Source: Chitinophagaceae bacterium 26-R-25 (GTDB lineage: Bacteria; Bacteroidota; Bacteroidia; Chitinophagales; Chitinophagaceae). From it: DNA of 64,000 nucleotides. Of this stretch, positions 42,491 through 51,528 are shown piece by piece. The notes beneath the pieces are model-generated. The model searched no databases and was not told where the DNA came from. It saw nothing but the letters and a program-made list of their open reading frames with translations. The stretch covers positions 1,178,001-1,242,000 of the forward strand of contig JARWSJ010000002.1 in NCBI GenBank assembly GCA_029906195.1, written 5' to 3'. The position numbers and the translations under genes are program-made. Position 1 is the stretch's first letter. The number at the start of each line of letters is the position of its first letter.

Positions 42491-42895
42491 ATGAAAAAAA
42501 CTCACATTATCATCCTCATTCTAATTGCCGTAGCAATCGCTGTTTTGGTTAGTTACATGGGAGATTTGACGACTTACGACACTATCGCATCAGCTAATCA
42601 AAAGGAAGGCAAGTTCGTACATCTGATAGCAAAATTGGATCTGAAACAGCCGGTACAGTACGACCCTGTTAAGAATCCTAACTACATGACCTTTACCGTA
42701 TTGGATTCGCTGGGTGGAAGCGCCAAAGTAGTTTATCATAACTCCAAACCAACTGATTTTGAAAAGAGTGAGCGATTGGTTTTAAAGGGTAAAATGCAAA
42801 GTGGACAGTTTGAATGCAGTGAAATTGTAATGAAGTGTCCATCGAAATATAAAGACGATCCGAACGCCGCGAAGAAAAATCTTACATCTAATTAA
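42491..42895 (+). CDS. ccmE: Cytochrome c maturation heme chaperone CcmE, CxxxY type
   Basis: 134 residues: one N-terminal membrane helix (HIIILILIAVAIAVLVSYM), then a periplasmic OB-fold domain (FVHLIAKLDLKQPVQYDP, YMTFTVLDSLGGSAKVVYH, RLVLKGKMQSGQFECSEIV). The heme-binding segment reads C116-PSK-Y120, where classical CcmE has His in HxxxY. A Cys version is known from the variant System I* of some sulfate reducers and archaea, where Cys binds heme covalently. Placement beside CcmF (11 bp downstream) confirms identity. It would carry heme to CcmF for attachment to apocytochromes in the periplasm. Confidence 0.9.
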   Translation: MKKTHIIILILIAVAIAVLVSYMGDLTTYDTIASANQKEGKFVHLIAKLDLKQPVQYDPVKNPNYMTFTVLDSLGGSAKVVYHNSKPTDFEKSERLVLKGKMQSGQFECSEIVMKCPSKYKDDPNAAKKNLTSN

Positions 42896-42906
42896 TCCGC
42901 AATTAC

Positions 42907-45357
42907 ATGCAATACATTGGTGAAAACCTGTTGCCCGGTCAGCTTGGGCACTTTTTTGTTGTGCTTTCCTTGGTCGCTTCGTTGGTTGCTGCAATTGCAT
43001 ACATAAAAGCCGCTAATGCAATCGTGCCCGAAGAGCACAACAGCTGGAAGAAGCTCGCACGCATTGGCTTTTTCATTGAAGCCGGTTCTGTATTCGGAAC
43101 CTTTATCATTATATATTATATCGTTTCCTCCCACTCATTTGAATATTTCTACGCATGGAACCATAGCAGCACCTCACTAAGTGTTAACTATCTTCTGAGC
43201 TGTATCTGGGAAGGACAGGAAGGCAGTTTCCTTCTATGGGCCATTTGGCATTCCATAATCGGATTGATACTTATTTCCAAAGGCGGCAAATGGGAAGCTC
43301 CGGTAATGACGGTGATCAGTTTTGCGCAGGTTTGCCTCGCCACAATGATCATTGGTATTTATTTGGGAGATACGAAAATCGGGAGCAATCCGTTCCTGCT
43401 CGTTCGCCAGCATTTCCAGGATGCACCGATCTTCCAGCGTGCAGATTATTTGAGCATTCCTCAAATGAAAGATGGCCAGGGCCTGAACCAATTGCTGCAA
43501 AACTATTGGATGGTCATTCACCCTCCGATATTGTTCCTTGGTTTCGCATCTACGATCGTTCCGTTCTCCTATGTTATCGCAGGTCTTTGGAAAAAAGATT
43601 ACAATGGCTGGACAAAAATTGCATTGCCATGGAGCCTGTTCTCCGGTGCTATTTTGGGAACCGGCATCATGATGGGTGCGGCCTGGGCATATGAATCACT
43701 CACTTTCGGCGGCTTTTGGGCATGGGACCCTGTGGAAAACGCGTCGCTTGTGCCATGGTTGGTGATGATAGCAGGTTTGCACACCCATGTCATCTTCAAT
43801 GCTACCGGACATTCTTTAAGAGCCACTTATATTTTTTATATTCTAAGTTTCGTATTGGTCCTTTACTCTACATTCCTTACGAGGAGTGGAGTGTTGGGAG
43901 ATAGCTCCGTACACGCTTTCACAGATTCAGGTATGAATTTCCAACTCATGCTGTTTATCGCTGTATTCTTCCTGCCGGCGATTTATCTGATGGCCAGGAA
44001 TTATACAAAAATTCCGCACGTAAAAAAGGAGGAAAGCTCCTACTCACGTGAGTTTTGGATGTTCATTGGTGCGTTGGTTTTATTCTTGTCAGCATTGGTA
44101 ATTACGTGGCAAACATCCTTCACACCGATCTATAACAAGATCACCGGCAAAACAACTGCAATGCCGGAAGATCCGGAGTTTGCGTTCAACAAAATACAAG
44201 TCTTTGTTGCAATCGTAATAGGTGTGTTGACAGCCATGACCCAGTATTTCAAATACAAAGACACTCCTCGTGGTACGATCCTGAAAAAGATTGCCATTCC
44301 TACTTTGATAGCCGCCGTGCTTTCACTTTGCATCAGCATTTTCAGCGGCATTGAATACAACAAACAAGGCATTGGATTTTTAGGTTCTATTCACGTTGCT
44401 TTGTTCGCAGCTTTATATGCAATTGTTGCAAACATGGGTTACATCTGGACGGGCTTGCATGGAAAAGTAAAAGCAGCAGGTGCTTCAGTTGCGCATATTG
44501 GTTTCGGTTTGATGCTCGTTGGTATTATCATTGCTTCTTCCAACAGGAAAGTTTTATCCATCAATACAACAGGCATCAATTTGGCATTTGATCCTAAGTC
44601 GAAAGAAAAATCTTTGGAGAACCTCACGTTGGTCAAAGGTTTGCCAACCGACATGGGCAAATACATGGCGACTTACGAGAGCAACGATTCTACAAGCCGT
44701 CACGGAACCGTGATGTATTTCAAAGTAAACTTTAAGAACAAAAACGGTAAAGAAGAATTCAATCTTTATCCAAACCTGATCCGCAATACAAAAGGACAGC
44801 AAGGATTTTCCAATAACCCGGATTCAAAACACTATTTCGGTAAAGACATCTTCACATATATCAGCTATGCAGATGATATGGATAGCGAGAAGGATACTAT
44901 TTCTTTTAAAAAATATCCTGTAAAGATCAGCGACACAGTGTTTTACTCCAACGGTTTCTTTGTGGTAAACAAAGTTGTTCCAAATCCTAACAACGATAAA
45001 TACAAATTCACGTCCAGCGATACCGCGGTGATGGCAGATATTACTGTCTTTTCGAAAGATGGCCGTCAGTACAAGGCCCGTCCTGCGTTTTACGTAAAAA
45101 ATAACCAGGCCAATTATACACTTGACACTGTATTTGCGCAAAACCTTGCGATAGGTTTTGGAAGAATTCTGGAAGGCGGTAAAATAGAACTGGAAGTAAA
45201 AGAGTCAACCCGCATGGTGCCTTTCGTAGCCCTGAAAGTCTACGAGTTTCCTCACATCAACGTGCTGTGGATAGGAACGCTCATCATGATCATCGGTTTT
45301 GTAATGAGCATGGTGTTCCGGCTTAAACAGAGCAATAGGCTGAAAGTGGCGAAATAA
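42907..45357 (+). CDS. ccmF: Cytochrome c maturation heme lyase CcmF
   Basis: 816 residues, about 14 membrane helices, longer than many CcmF (about 650) because of an extended C-terminal periplasmic domain. The heme-handling WWD-type motif is GGFWAWDPVENASLVPWLV (about 260-278), followed by GLHTHVIF; earlier IWHSIIGLILIS and NYWMVIHPPILFLGFAST give conserved His. The periplasmic part around 550-790 is large. CcmF joins heme from CcmE to CxxCH cytochromes. No CcmA, B, C, G or H is seen in the window. It follows ccmE by 11 bp, one transcript. Its TAA stop borders a repeat arm. Confidence 0.95.
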   Translation: MQYIGENLLPGQLGHFFVVLSLVASLVAAIAYIKAANAIVPEEHNSWKKLARIGFFIEAGSVFGTFIIIYYIVSSHSFEYFYAWNHSSTSLSVNYLLSCIWEGQEGSFLLWAIWHSIIGLILISKGGKWEAPVMTVISFAQVCLATMIIGIYLGDTKIGSNPFLLVRQHFQDAPIFQRADYLSIPQMKDGQGLNQLLQNYWMVIHPPILFLGFASTIVPFSYVIAGLWKKDYNGWTKIALPWSLFSGAILGTGIMMGAAWAYESLTFGGFWAWDPVENASLVPWLVMIAGLHTHVIFNATGHSLRATYIFYILSFVLVLYSTFLTRSGVLGDSSVHAFTDSGMNFQLMLFIAVFFLPAIYLMARNYTKIPHVKKEESSYSREFWMFIGALVLFLSALVITWQTSFTPIYNKITGKTTAMPEDPEFAFNKIQVFVAIVIGVLTAMTQYFKYKDTPRGTILKKIAIPTLIAAVLSLCISIFSGIEYNKQGIGFLGSIHVALFAALYAIVANMGYIWTGLHGKVKAAGASVAHIGFGLMLVGIIIASSNRKVLSINTTGINLAFDPKSKEKSLENLTLVKGLPTDMGKYMATYESNDSTSRHGTVMYFKVNFKNKNGKEEFNLYPNLIRNTKGQQGFSNNPDSKHYFGKDIFTYISYADDMDSEKDTISFKKYPVKISDTVFYSNGFFVVNKVVPNPNNDKYKFTSSDTAVMADITVFSKDGRQYKARPAFYVKNNQANYTLDTVFAQNLAIGFGRILEGGKIELEVKESTRMVPFVALKVYEFPHINVLWIGTLIMIIGFVMSMVFRLKQSNRLKVAK

Positions 45358-45502
45358 TTGAGAATTGAAAGTTGAAAATTGAAAATGATTCTATAGTTAA
45401 TGGCAGCCCCACAAAAGGCTGCCATTTTCAATTTTCAACTTTCAATTTTCAATTAATCATCTGCGTTCTTTCTCATTTTCAACTTTCAATTTTCAATTTT
45501 CC
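45356..45502. repeat. TTGAAAA element with inner hairpin and a second right arm
   Basis: Left arm 45356-45387. Inner stem AATGGCAGCC (45399-45408) with GGCTGCCATT (45417-45426). First right arm 45424-45454; then AATCATCTGCGTTCTTTCTC and a second right arm 45474-45501. The edge motif AGAACGCAGAT (inverted) is also at an arm edge in the element at 29870-30068. Confidence 0.88.
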
Positions 45503-45515
45503 ATTGAAAAAAGTC

Positions 45516-45523
45516 TAGTTTTG
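45516..45523 (+). promoter_or_regulatory. Bacteroidota -7 promoter box of purM (TAGTTTTG)
   Basis: Exact TAnnTTTG, 18 bp before the ATG at 45541 and directly after the second right arm of the repeat element. Confidence 0.6.
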
Positions 45524-45540
45524 CCGCTCAAATCGAATTC

Positions 45541-46722
45541 ATGTCTTTATACAATCAGCGCGGCGTATCTGCCCAAAAAGAAGAAGTACACAAAGCAACA
45601 GAAAAGTTAGATAAAGGGTTGTATGCCAATGCTTTTTGTAAAATATATCCCGATTTTTTGGGTAACGATGCCAATTGGGTAAACCTGATGCACGCAGATG
45701 GCGCGGGTACCAAGAGCATCCTCGCTTACCTGTATTGGAAAGAAACAGGCGATTTGTCTGTGTGGAAAGGGATCGCCCAGGATGCCATCGTGATGAACAT
45801 TGATGATTTGCTTTGCGTAGGCATTCACGATAATCTTCTTTTCTCTTCTACAATTGATAGAAATAAACGCCTCATTCCCGGCGAAGTGCTGGAAACTATC
45901 ATCAACGGTACACAGGAGTTTTTCGACGAAATGAAAAGCTACGGCATTAACATTCACTACCTCGGCGGCGAAACTGCAGATGTAGGGGATGTGGTAAGAA
46001 CAATTGCCGTAAATGGTACCATGACTGCGCGCTGGCCAAAAGATAAATTGGTTACCAACGATAAAATACAAGCCGGAGACGTAATTGTAGGTGTGGCAAG
46101 TTTTGGTAAAGCAAACTTTGAAACAGCCTACAACAGCGGTTTGGGAAGCAACGGTTTAACGAGTGCACGTCACGATTCTTTACACAAAACGTACGGCGCC
46201 CGTTTCCCTGAATCTTATGACACCATGCTGGACGAAAGTGTTGTGTACATCGGGCCACACAGAATGACCGACGAAATAGAAGTCGAAGGTTTTGGTAAAA
46301 TGGACATTGGTCATTTGTTATTGAGTCCTACCCGCACTTACGCACCGTTCCTTAAAAAGCTGTTGTCAGAAAATTTGGATGCAGTTCATGGCCTTATTCA
46401 CTGCAGTGGTGGTGGACAAACCAAATGCATGAAATATCTTCCTGATAATTTCAGGATCATTAAGGATAACTTATTTGAGACGCCTCTTATTTTCAAACTC
46501 ATCCAGGAAGCATCGCATAGCGATAACCGTGAAATGTACCAGGTTTTCAACATGGGCCACCGTCTTGAAATCTTTACTCCGGGCGCAAATGCAGAAAGCA
46601 TGATCCAAATGGCCGCGTCATTCGGCATGGAAGCAAAAGTCGTAGGAAGGGTAGAGTGGAACGATAAGAAAGAATTGGTGATTAAGTTGCCTCAGACGGA
46701 GGAACTTATTTATAATTTCTAG
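45541..46722 (+). CDS. purM: Phosphoribosylformylglycinamidine cyclo-ligase (AIR synthetase)
   Basis: 393 residues, ATP-dependent closure of the imidazole ring in purine synthesis (FGAM to AIR), cytosolic. Conserved blocks: NLMHADGAGTKSILAYLYW (N-terminal), DAIVMNIDDLLCVG (dimer/phosphate site), NIHYLGGETADVGDVVRTIA and the C-terminal HCSGGGQTKCMKYLPDN with EMYQVFNMGHRLEIF. It is longer than E. coli PurM (345), as is common in this phylum. It is a single-gene unit with its own promoter, flanked on both sides by TTGAAAA repeat elements. Confidence 0.93.
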   Translation: MSLYNQRGVSAQKEEVHKATEKLDKGLYANAFCKIYPDFLGNDANWVNLMHADGAGTKSILAYLYWKETGDLSVWKGIAQDAIVMNIDDLLCVGIHDNLLFSSTIDRNKRLIPGEVLETIINGTQEFFDEMKSYGINIHYLGGETADVGDVVRTIAVNGTMTARWPKDKLVTNDKIQAGDVIVGVASFGKANFETAYNSGLGSNGLTSARHDSLHKTYGARFPESYDTMLDESVVYIGPHRMTDEIEVEGFGKMDIGHLLLSPTRTYAPFLKKLLSENLDAVHGLIHCSGGGQTKCMKYLPDNFRIIKDNLFETPLIFKLIQEASHSDNREMYQVFNMGHRLEIFTPGANAESMIQMAASFGMEAKVVGRVEWNDKKELVIKLPQTEELIYNF

Positions 46723-46725
46723 TTT

Positions 46726-46821
46726 AATTGAAAATTGAAAGTTGAAAATTGAAAATGCTAAACGTCAAGCCGGTTGCCTGATTCCGTTCATTTTCAATTT
46801 TCAACTTTCAATTTTCAATTA
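46726..46821. repeat. Inverted TTGAAAA heptad-repeat element 4
   Basis: Left arm 46726-46757 and right arm 46789-46821 are near-perfect reverse complements (AATTGAAAATTGAAAGTTGA type) around a 31-bp centre. It lies between the convergent purM and OsmC-type genes; the most compact member of its family. Confidence 0.92.
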
Positions 46822-46829
46822 GATCAGAA

Positions 46830-47234
46830 TTACCACTCGTAAGTAATATTTTGCTCCAGCTCCCCGCTCAAACTCTTCGCCACAGGGCAATTATTTCCTG
46901 TTCTCTCCAGGATCGTAATATCTTTTTCCGATAGGTTCAGCGTTTTAGGAAATTTCAAAGTCACATCAATTTTGCCGATGCGGCGCGGATCCGCCAGCAT
47001 GTATTTTTGAATATCAATTGTAGTGCCGTCCAGCACAATGCCCATTTCATTGGCTTTGATGCCCATCGTGGTAACCACGCAGGTTGCCAGCGCCACGCAA
47101 ACAGTATCGGTAGGTGAAAAACGTTCGCCTTTGCCTTTATTATCGGTAGGAGCGTCGGTTTCTATCACCGTGCCACTTTGGTTGTGGGTTACTTTGCAAC
47201 GCAAATTTCCCTCGTAAATAACAGATGCAGTCAT
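46830..47234 (-). CDS. OsmC/Ohr family protein
   Basis: 134 residues from ATG at 47234 (a TTG two codons upstream is unlikely). The two reactive Cys are present: ALATCVVTTMG (Cys52) and GNNCPVAKSL (Cys116), with the OsmC fold around them (FSPTDTVCVALATC). Members reduce organic hydroperoxides through the Cys pair; this one is closest to the YhfA/OsmC-like group. No regulator of the OhrR type is next to it. It converges with purM. Confidence 0.9.
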   Translation of the reverse strand: MTASVIYEGNLRCKVTHNQSGTVIETDAPTDNKGKGERFSPTDTVCVALATCVVTTMGIKANEMGIVLDGTTIDIQKYMLADPRRIGKIDVTLKFPKTLNLSEKDITILERTGNNCPVAKSLSGELEQNITYEW

Positions 47235-47382
47235 TATCAATTTTTGCCCTAAATTTACCTACATAAACGCTTAAGACTTATCTTGCTGCGATAATTTTTT
47301 TATAAGGAAATATTGTGCGAGATTGTAAGAGAATAGACGAAGAAATCCTCGGCAGACTATTTAAAAAATAATAATTCACCGG

Positions 47383-48219
47383 ATGAAAAAAATACTGTTG
47401 CTACCACTAGGCTTGTTAGTATGCTTGTGTACCATGGCGCAAAACCAAACAACGCAACCTGCAAAACCAAGCGCAAAGGCAAACAAGAAGGCAAAGGAAA
47501 ACAGTAAGGCGAGACTGCACGAAGAAGATGAAATTATTTTTAATAAACATAGCGCCTTCGGCATAAAGCTAGCTACCGATGGTTACGGGATATCTTTTGA
47601 AAAGGGCAAATACAAAACGCCACGCAAAACAACTCTTTTACAATTTGAGTTTAACGAGAAAAAACACCCGAAAGAAGAAAAGCAATCTATTGGTGTAGAT
47701 GCATTCGGTCAGTTGAACCAGGCGATCTATGGCAAAGTCAATAATTTTTATCAGTTCAAAATAGGCATGGGCCAGCAGTATCTTATTGGTGGAAAAGGCA
47801 ATAAGAACGGTGTTGCGGTAACTGCAATCGGGGCCGGTGGGATTTCTGCCGGGCTAATGAAACCGTACTACCTTGATGTGGTAGATGCTAACACCAGGCA
47901 AACCGTAAGTGTTCCTGCAAAAGATTTTTACATGGATACTTTAGGCCAGCGATACGAAAACGTGGTGCTTGGAAATTCCGGGCCATTTAAAGGCTGGGGC
48001 AAAATAAAATTTGCTCCCGGTTTACATGCCAAGGCCGCCTTGCGCTTCGACTACGCGAAATTTAATCCAACCATAGCCGCCATTGAAGCCGGCGTAAATG
48101 CAGAATATTATTTTACAGATGTCGAACAGATGGTGAACTACGTCTCTCTGGGCGGCGTAAATCCAAAGAAGTTCTTTTTCAACGCTTATTTAACAATACT
48201 GTTTGGAAAGCGCAAGTAA
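47383..48219 (+). CDS. Predicted outer-membrane beta-barrel protein, unknown function
   Basis: 278 residues. Signal peptide MKKILLLPLGLLVCLCTMAQ, then a Lys/Ala/Gln-rich linker (residues 21-48), then alternating-hydrophobic strands: FGIKLATDGYGISFEKGKY, KTTLLQFEFNEKK, NNFYQFKIGMGQQYL, VAVTAIGAGGISAGL, LHAKAALRFDYAKF and AAIEAGVNAEYYFT. The C-terminal strand FNAYLTILFGKRK ends as expected for barrels. No family name comes to mind. It lies alone upstream of lipA. Confidence 0.7.
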   Translation: MKKILLLPLGLLVCLCTMAQNQTTQPAKPSAKANKKAKENSKARLHEEDEIIFNKHSAFGIKLATDGYGISFEKGKYKTPRKTTLLQFEFNEKKHPKEEKQSIGVDAFGQLNQAIYGKVNNFYQFKIGMGQQYLIGGKGNKNGVAVTAIGAGGISAGLMKPYYLDVVDANTRQTVSVPAKDFYMDTLGQRYENVVLGNSGPFKGWGKIKFAPGLHAKAALRFDYAKFNPTIAAIEAGVNAEYYFTDVEQMVNYVSLGGVNPKKFFFNAYLTILFGKRK

Positions 48220-48221
48220 CG

Positions 48222-48229
48222 TATTTTTG
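48222..48229 (+). promoter_or_regulatory. Bacteroidota -7 promoter box of lipA (TATTTTTG)
   Basis: Exact TAnnTTTG match three bases after the previous gene's stop. It would give lipA an untranslated leader of about 120 bases, unusually long here. Confidence 0.55.
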
Positions 48230-48232
48230 CAG

Positions 48233-48357
48233 AATGAGTTTGTTCCGCAAGTTGGAACAGATCACTCATTGATCGATTGTTTGTTGTATTAAGTTATTGA
48301 ATTAGAATTAATTATTCCCGATCACACATCGGGGGATCATGGAAAAAGGAAAAAGCT
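48233..48357 (+). promoter_or_regulatory. Structured leader of lipA with two hairpins and a short upstream ORF
   Basis: AATGAGT (48233-48239) pairs with ACTCATT (48264-48270) and the inner TGTTCC pairs with GGAACA, giving a two-part stem. A second stem is CCCGAT-CACAC-ATCGGG (48317-48333). An ATG at 48339 opens a 17-codon frame that runs over the lipA start. No known riboswitch fits; attenuation or start control is only a suggestion. Confidence 0.4.
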
Positions 48358-49293
48358 ATGCAGGAATTACCTATCGTCTCAAATATAGTTGAAGCTGAGT
48401 CTAAGATTAAGAAACCAAGTTGGCTGCGTGTAAAACTACCTACCGGAGAAAGCTACAAACATGTACGCGGCCTTGTAGATACCCACAAACTTCATACGAT
48501 CTGCGAAAGCGGAAACTGCCCTAACATGGGTGAGTGCTGGGGAGAAGGAACGGCTACCTTTATGATTTTGGGTAACGTTTGTACCCGTAGTTGCGGATTT
48601 TGCGCCGTAGCAACCGGTCGCCCTGATCCGATTGATTGGGATGAACCACAGCGCGTAGCAGAGGCGATTAACCTGATGAAAGTTAAACATGCCGTTATTA
48701 CTTCCGTTGACAGAGACGAAGTAAAAGATGGCGGCTCAATCATTTGGTACAATACCATCAAAGCCGTGAAATCTTTGAACCCGGATACAACGCTCGAAAC
48801 TTTGATCCCTGATTTTAAAGGGGAAAAAGAAAATATTCAACGCATTATCGATGCCGCTCCTGAAGTGGTTTCCCATAATATAGAAACAGTTGAGCGCCTT
48901 ACCCGCAAAGTGCGCATACAGGCCAAATACTGGCGCAGCATGGAAGTATTGCGTACCTTGAAAGAAGGTGGCATGCGTACCAAAAGCGGCATCATGCTTG
49001 GTTTAGGTGAAACAAAAGAAGAAGTTATTCAAACAATAAAAGATCTTGCGGAAAGCAAAGTGGATGTTATTACAATTGGCCAGTATTTGCAGCCGACTAA
49101 AAAACATTTGCCTGTTCAGCGCTTTGTGCATCCTGACGAGTTCAAAGAGTACAGGGAAATTGGCTATGGACTGGGCGTTGATTTTGTAGAAAGTGGTCCG
49201 CTGGTTCGTTCAAGTTATCATAGCGAAAAACACATTGTTCCTGGCTATGGCAGACAAAAATGGGAAGAAGAAAAAGCTATGCTGATGGCATAG
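48358..49293 (+). CDS. lipA: Lipoyl synthase
   Basis: 311 residues. It inserts two sulfurs into octanoyl groups on lipoyl-dependent proteins. Both clusters are coded: the auxiliary cluster Cys49, Cys54, Cys60 ([12 protein letters not shown]) and the radical SAM cluster Cys75, Cys79, Cys82 (CTRSCGFC). The C-terminal RSSYHSEK (284-291) holds the Ser that binds the auxiliary cluster. Start ATG at 48358 follows a long leader with hairpins. No lipB next to it. A strong terminator follows at 49316. Confidence 0.98.
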   Translation: MQELPIVSNIVEAESKIKKPSWLRVKLPTGESYKHVRGLVDTHKLHTICESGNCPNMGECWGEGTATFMILGNVCTRSCGFCAVATGRPDPIDWDEPQRVAEAINLMKVKHAVITSVDRDEVKDGGSIIWYNTIKAVKSLNPDTTLETLIPDFKGEKENIQRIIDAAPEVVSHNIETVERLTRKVRIQAKYWRSMEVLRTLKEGGMRTKSGIMLGLGETKEEVIQTIKDLAESKVDVITIGQYLQPTKKHLPVQRFVHPDEFKEYREIGYGLGVDFVESGPLVRSSYHSEKHIVPGYGRQKWEEEKAMLMA

Positions 49294-49315
49294 AAAACAT
49301 ATGATTTTTATCAAA

Positions 49316-49346
49316 GAAGCCGCAAAAATATTGCGGCTTCTTTGTT
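49316..49346 (+). terminator. Rho-independent terminator of lipA
   Basis: GAAGCCGCAA-AAATA-TTGCGGCTTC (49316-49340) followed by TTTGTTT. The remaining gap to 49622 holds no gene or clear motif beyond a promoter-like TTATTTTGCC at about 49438. Confidence 0.85.
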
Positions 49347-49621
49347 TATTACAAAGGCAGTCACCGTTTTACGCTTTATTTATTTAATAATGTTCAAATA
49401 GTGGTTTGGCGATATTGTTTTAATAACCAATACATTTTATTTTGCCAACGCTAAACCAGTTTAGGAGCCCCTGACTGCAATGACCCCTTACTCGGCGAAA
49501 CAGATCGTTTTTCTTCGTGGAAAACTAACATCTTCCTGCCTGTAATCTTCTTGCACAACAGTAAGGGACTAAATGCGTTAATTAATAGACCAATTTTCGA
49601 ACATCGTAAACCTTTATATCA

Positions 49622-51523
49622 GTGAACGTATTCAATACCGCTTTAAAGAAAACGGCTGTTATTTCCCTAAGCTGTTTGCCGCTTATATCTTTTTGCCAGG
49701 ATTATCCTAAAATGGCAAAGGACCTGCAACAACAATTCAAAGATGATAAAGCATATGTCCTGACCACGGCCACAACTTACGAGTTTTCGAAGGACAGTAA
49801 GGTCGGTGCGAAAGTGGAGATATCAGGCGATGAAGATTTGTTGTCGTTGCGATACAATGATGGAATAAGTGTTCTGCAGGTTTATGACGGTAACTCAAAA
49901 ATTGAAAAGTTTTACGCAGAAAGTAACCTGCATCAAAAAGCACCGGATGATAAAAAAGTTTGTGGTACTTACACCAGTGATGGACTGTTCTTCGACGACA
50001 GCAAGTTCTGCGGGCATCAGTTAAGGTTAAAGGAGGTAGGCGAGGTTTGGCACACACATTTTGAAAAGAAGATCTACGATGCAAAATATTTGAGCACTAT
50101 TTTTTTTCCATCGTCATATCCAACGGCAGAAAAAAAGATAAAGCTAATTATACCTAAAGAGCTCGACATAGAGATCAAAGAATTCAATTTCGATGGCTAT
50201 TCCATAAAAAAGTCGGAAACAGCCGATGGCAGCGATAGGGTTATTGAATACACCGCTACAAAGTTGAAAGGAATGAAAACTGAACGGGCGGAGCGCGGCA
50301 TGCAATATACCTATCCACATCTGCTCATTCTTCCCAAGTCTGCAAATGTTTCGGGAAAGCAAATGATGATCTTGTCTTCCAATGCCGACCTATACAATTG
50401 GTACAGCGGTCTTGCAAGTCAGTTGCAGCCTAACAGACAGGCGCTACAGTCAACAGTTAATCAACTTACAAAGGATAAAAAGACTGACGAAGAAAAAGTA
50501 AAGGCCATTTATTATTGGGTGCAGGACAACATCCGCTACATCGCTTTTGAAGATGGCGTTGCTGCGTTCAAACCCGATGAGGCACAGCATGTATTCGAAA
50601 AGAAATATGGCGATTGTAAAGGCATGGCAAATCTTACCAAAGAAATGCTGAAAGCAGTGGGCTACGATGCCAGGCTAACATGGATCGGCACGCGGCACAT
50701 CATGTATGAGTCAATTCCTACACTTGCAGCCAACAACCACATGATCTGTACATTGATCCTCAACGGCAAAAAGTATTTCCTGGATGGAACGGAGAAATAT
50801 GTTCCGTTTGGTGAAAACGCTTTGCGCATACAGGGACGGCCTGCAATGATCGAGGACGGAAATAAATTTATCATTGAAAAAATTCCCGTTGCCGATGGAG
50901 ATGCAGATGTGAGAAACGTTACTGCAACGATCAATGGCGAAGCACTTGAGGGGAAATGCACAGTCACGTTAAAGGGTGAATCCAAAAAGAATTTTCTCTA
51001 CCAATATCATTACACAAAGAACGACGATAAATCAGAATGGGTAAACAGTTTTGCTTCTGACGGCAATGACAAGATCAAAATAACCAACTTGAAATTGCCG
51101 GATCTCTCTCAAAGAGAAGGCATACTGACATTTGACTGTAACTACGCTTATCCGGGTGCTGTAAGTTCATTCAACAGTGAATATTACGTTGATCTCGATC
51201 CTTCAAAAAGTTTTCAAGGCTGGGTGATCAAAGACGACAGGCAAAGTGATGTTGATTTTGAAGAAAGAATACACGAGAAAATGACAGTAACATTAGCAGT
51301 GCCACAGGGTTATAAAGTGGCAACCCTTCCGGATAACATCAACATTAAAGAATCGGAATTTTCTTTCAATATCCAATACAAACAGGAAGGCGACAAAGTG
51401 ATCTACACAAAAGAACTGAACATACCGGAAGGAGTTATTCAAAAAAAGAATTTCTCTAAATGGAACAACGCTGTTAAGGAACTCATTAAATCATACGATA
51501 ACCAAATAGTCCTAAAAAAATAA
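49622..51523 (+). CDS. DUF3857/transglutaminase-like secreted protein with intact catalytic triad
   Basis: 633 residues, GTG start, signal peptide ending near LISFCQ. A DUF3857 beta domain (about 40-240) precedes a transglutaminase-like fold: VKAIYYWVQDNIRYIAFEDG (293-312), KYGDCKGMANL with Cys332, NNHMI with His373 and FLDGT with Asp388, the Cys-His-Asp triad. A C-terminal DUF3858-like beta domain follows. In Bacteroidota such proteins are periplasmic; whether they cross-link or cut peptides is unknown. It is followed after 5 bp by a paralogue that has lost the triad, so the two probably work together. Confidence 0.88.
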   Translation: MNVFNTALKKTAVISLSCLPLISFCQDYPKMAKDLQQQFKDDKAYVLTTATTYEFSKDSKVGAKVEISGDEDLLSLRYNDGISVLQVYDGNSKIEKFYAESNLHQKAPDDKKVCGTYTSDGLFFDDSKFCGHQLRLKEVGEVWHTHFEKKIYDAKYLSTIFFPSSYPTAEKKIKLIIPKELDIEIKEFNFDGYSIKKSETADGSDRVIEYTATKLKGMKTERAERGMQYTYPHLLILPKSANVSGKQMMILSSNADLYNWYSGLASQLQPNRQALQSTVNQLTKDKKTDEEKVKAIYYWVQDNIRYIAFEDGVAAFKPDEAQHVFEKKYGDCKGMANLTKEMLKAVGYDARLTWIGTRHIMYESIPTLAANNHMICTLILNGKKYFLDGTEKYVPFGENALRIQGRPAMIEDGNKFIIEKIPVADGDADVRNVTATINGEALEGKCTVTLKGESKKNFLYQYHYTKNDDKSEWVNSFASDGNDKIKITNLKLPDLSQREGILTFDCNYAYPGAVSSFNSEYYVDLDPSKSFQGWVIKDDRQSDVDFEERIHEKMTVTLAVPQGYKVATLPDNINIKESEFSFNIQYKQEGDKVIYTKELNIPEGVIQKKNFSKWNNAVKELIKSYDNQIVLKK

Positions 51524-51528
51524 CTTCT

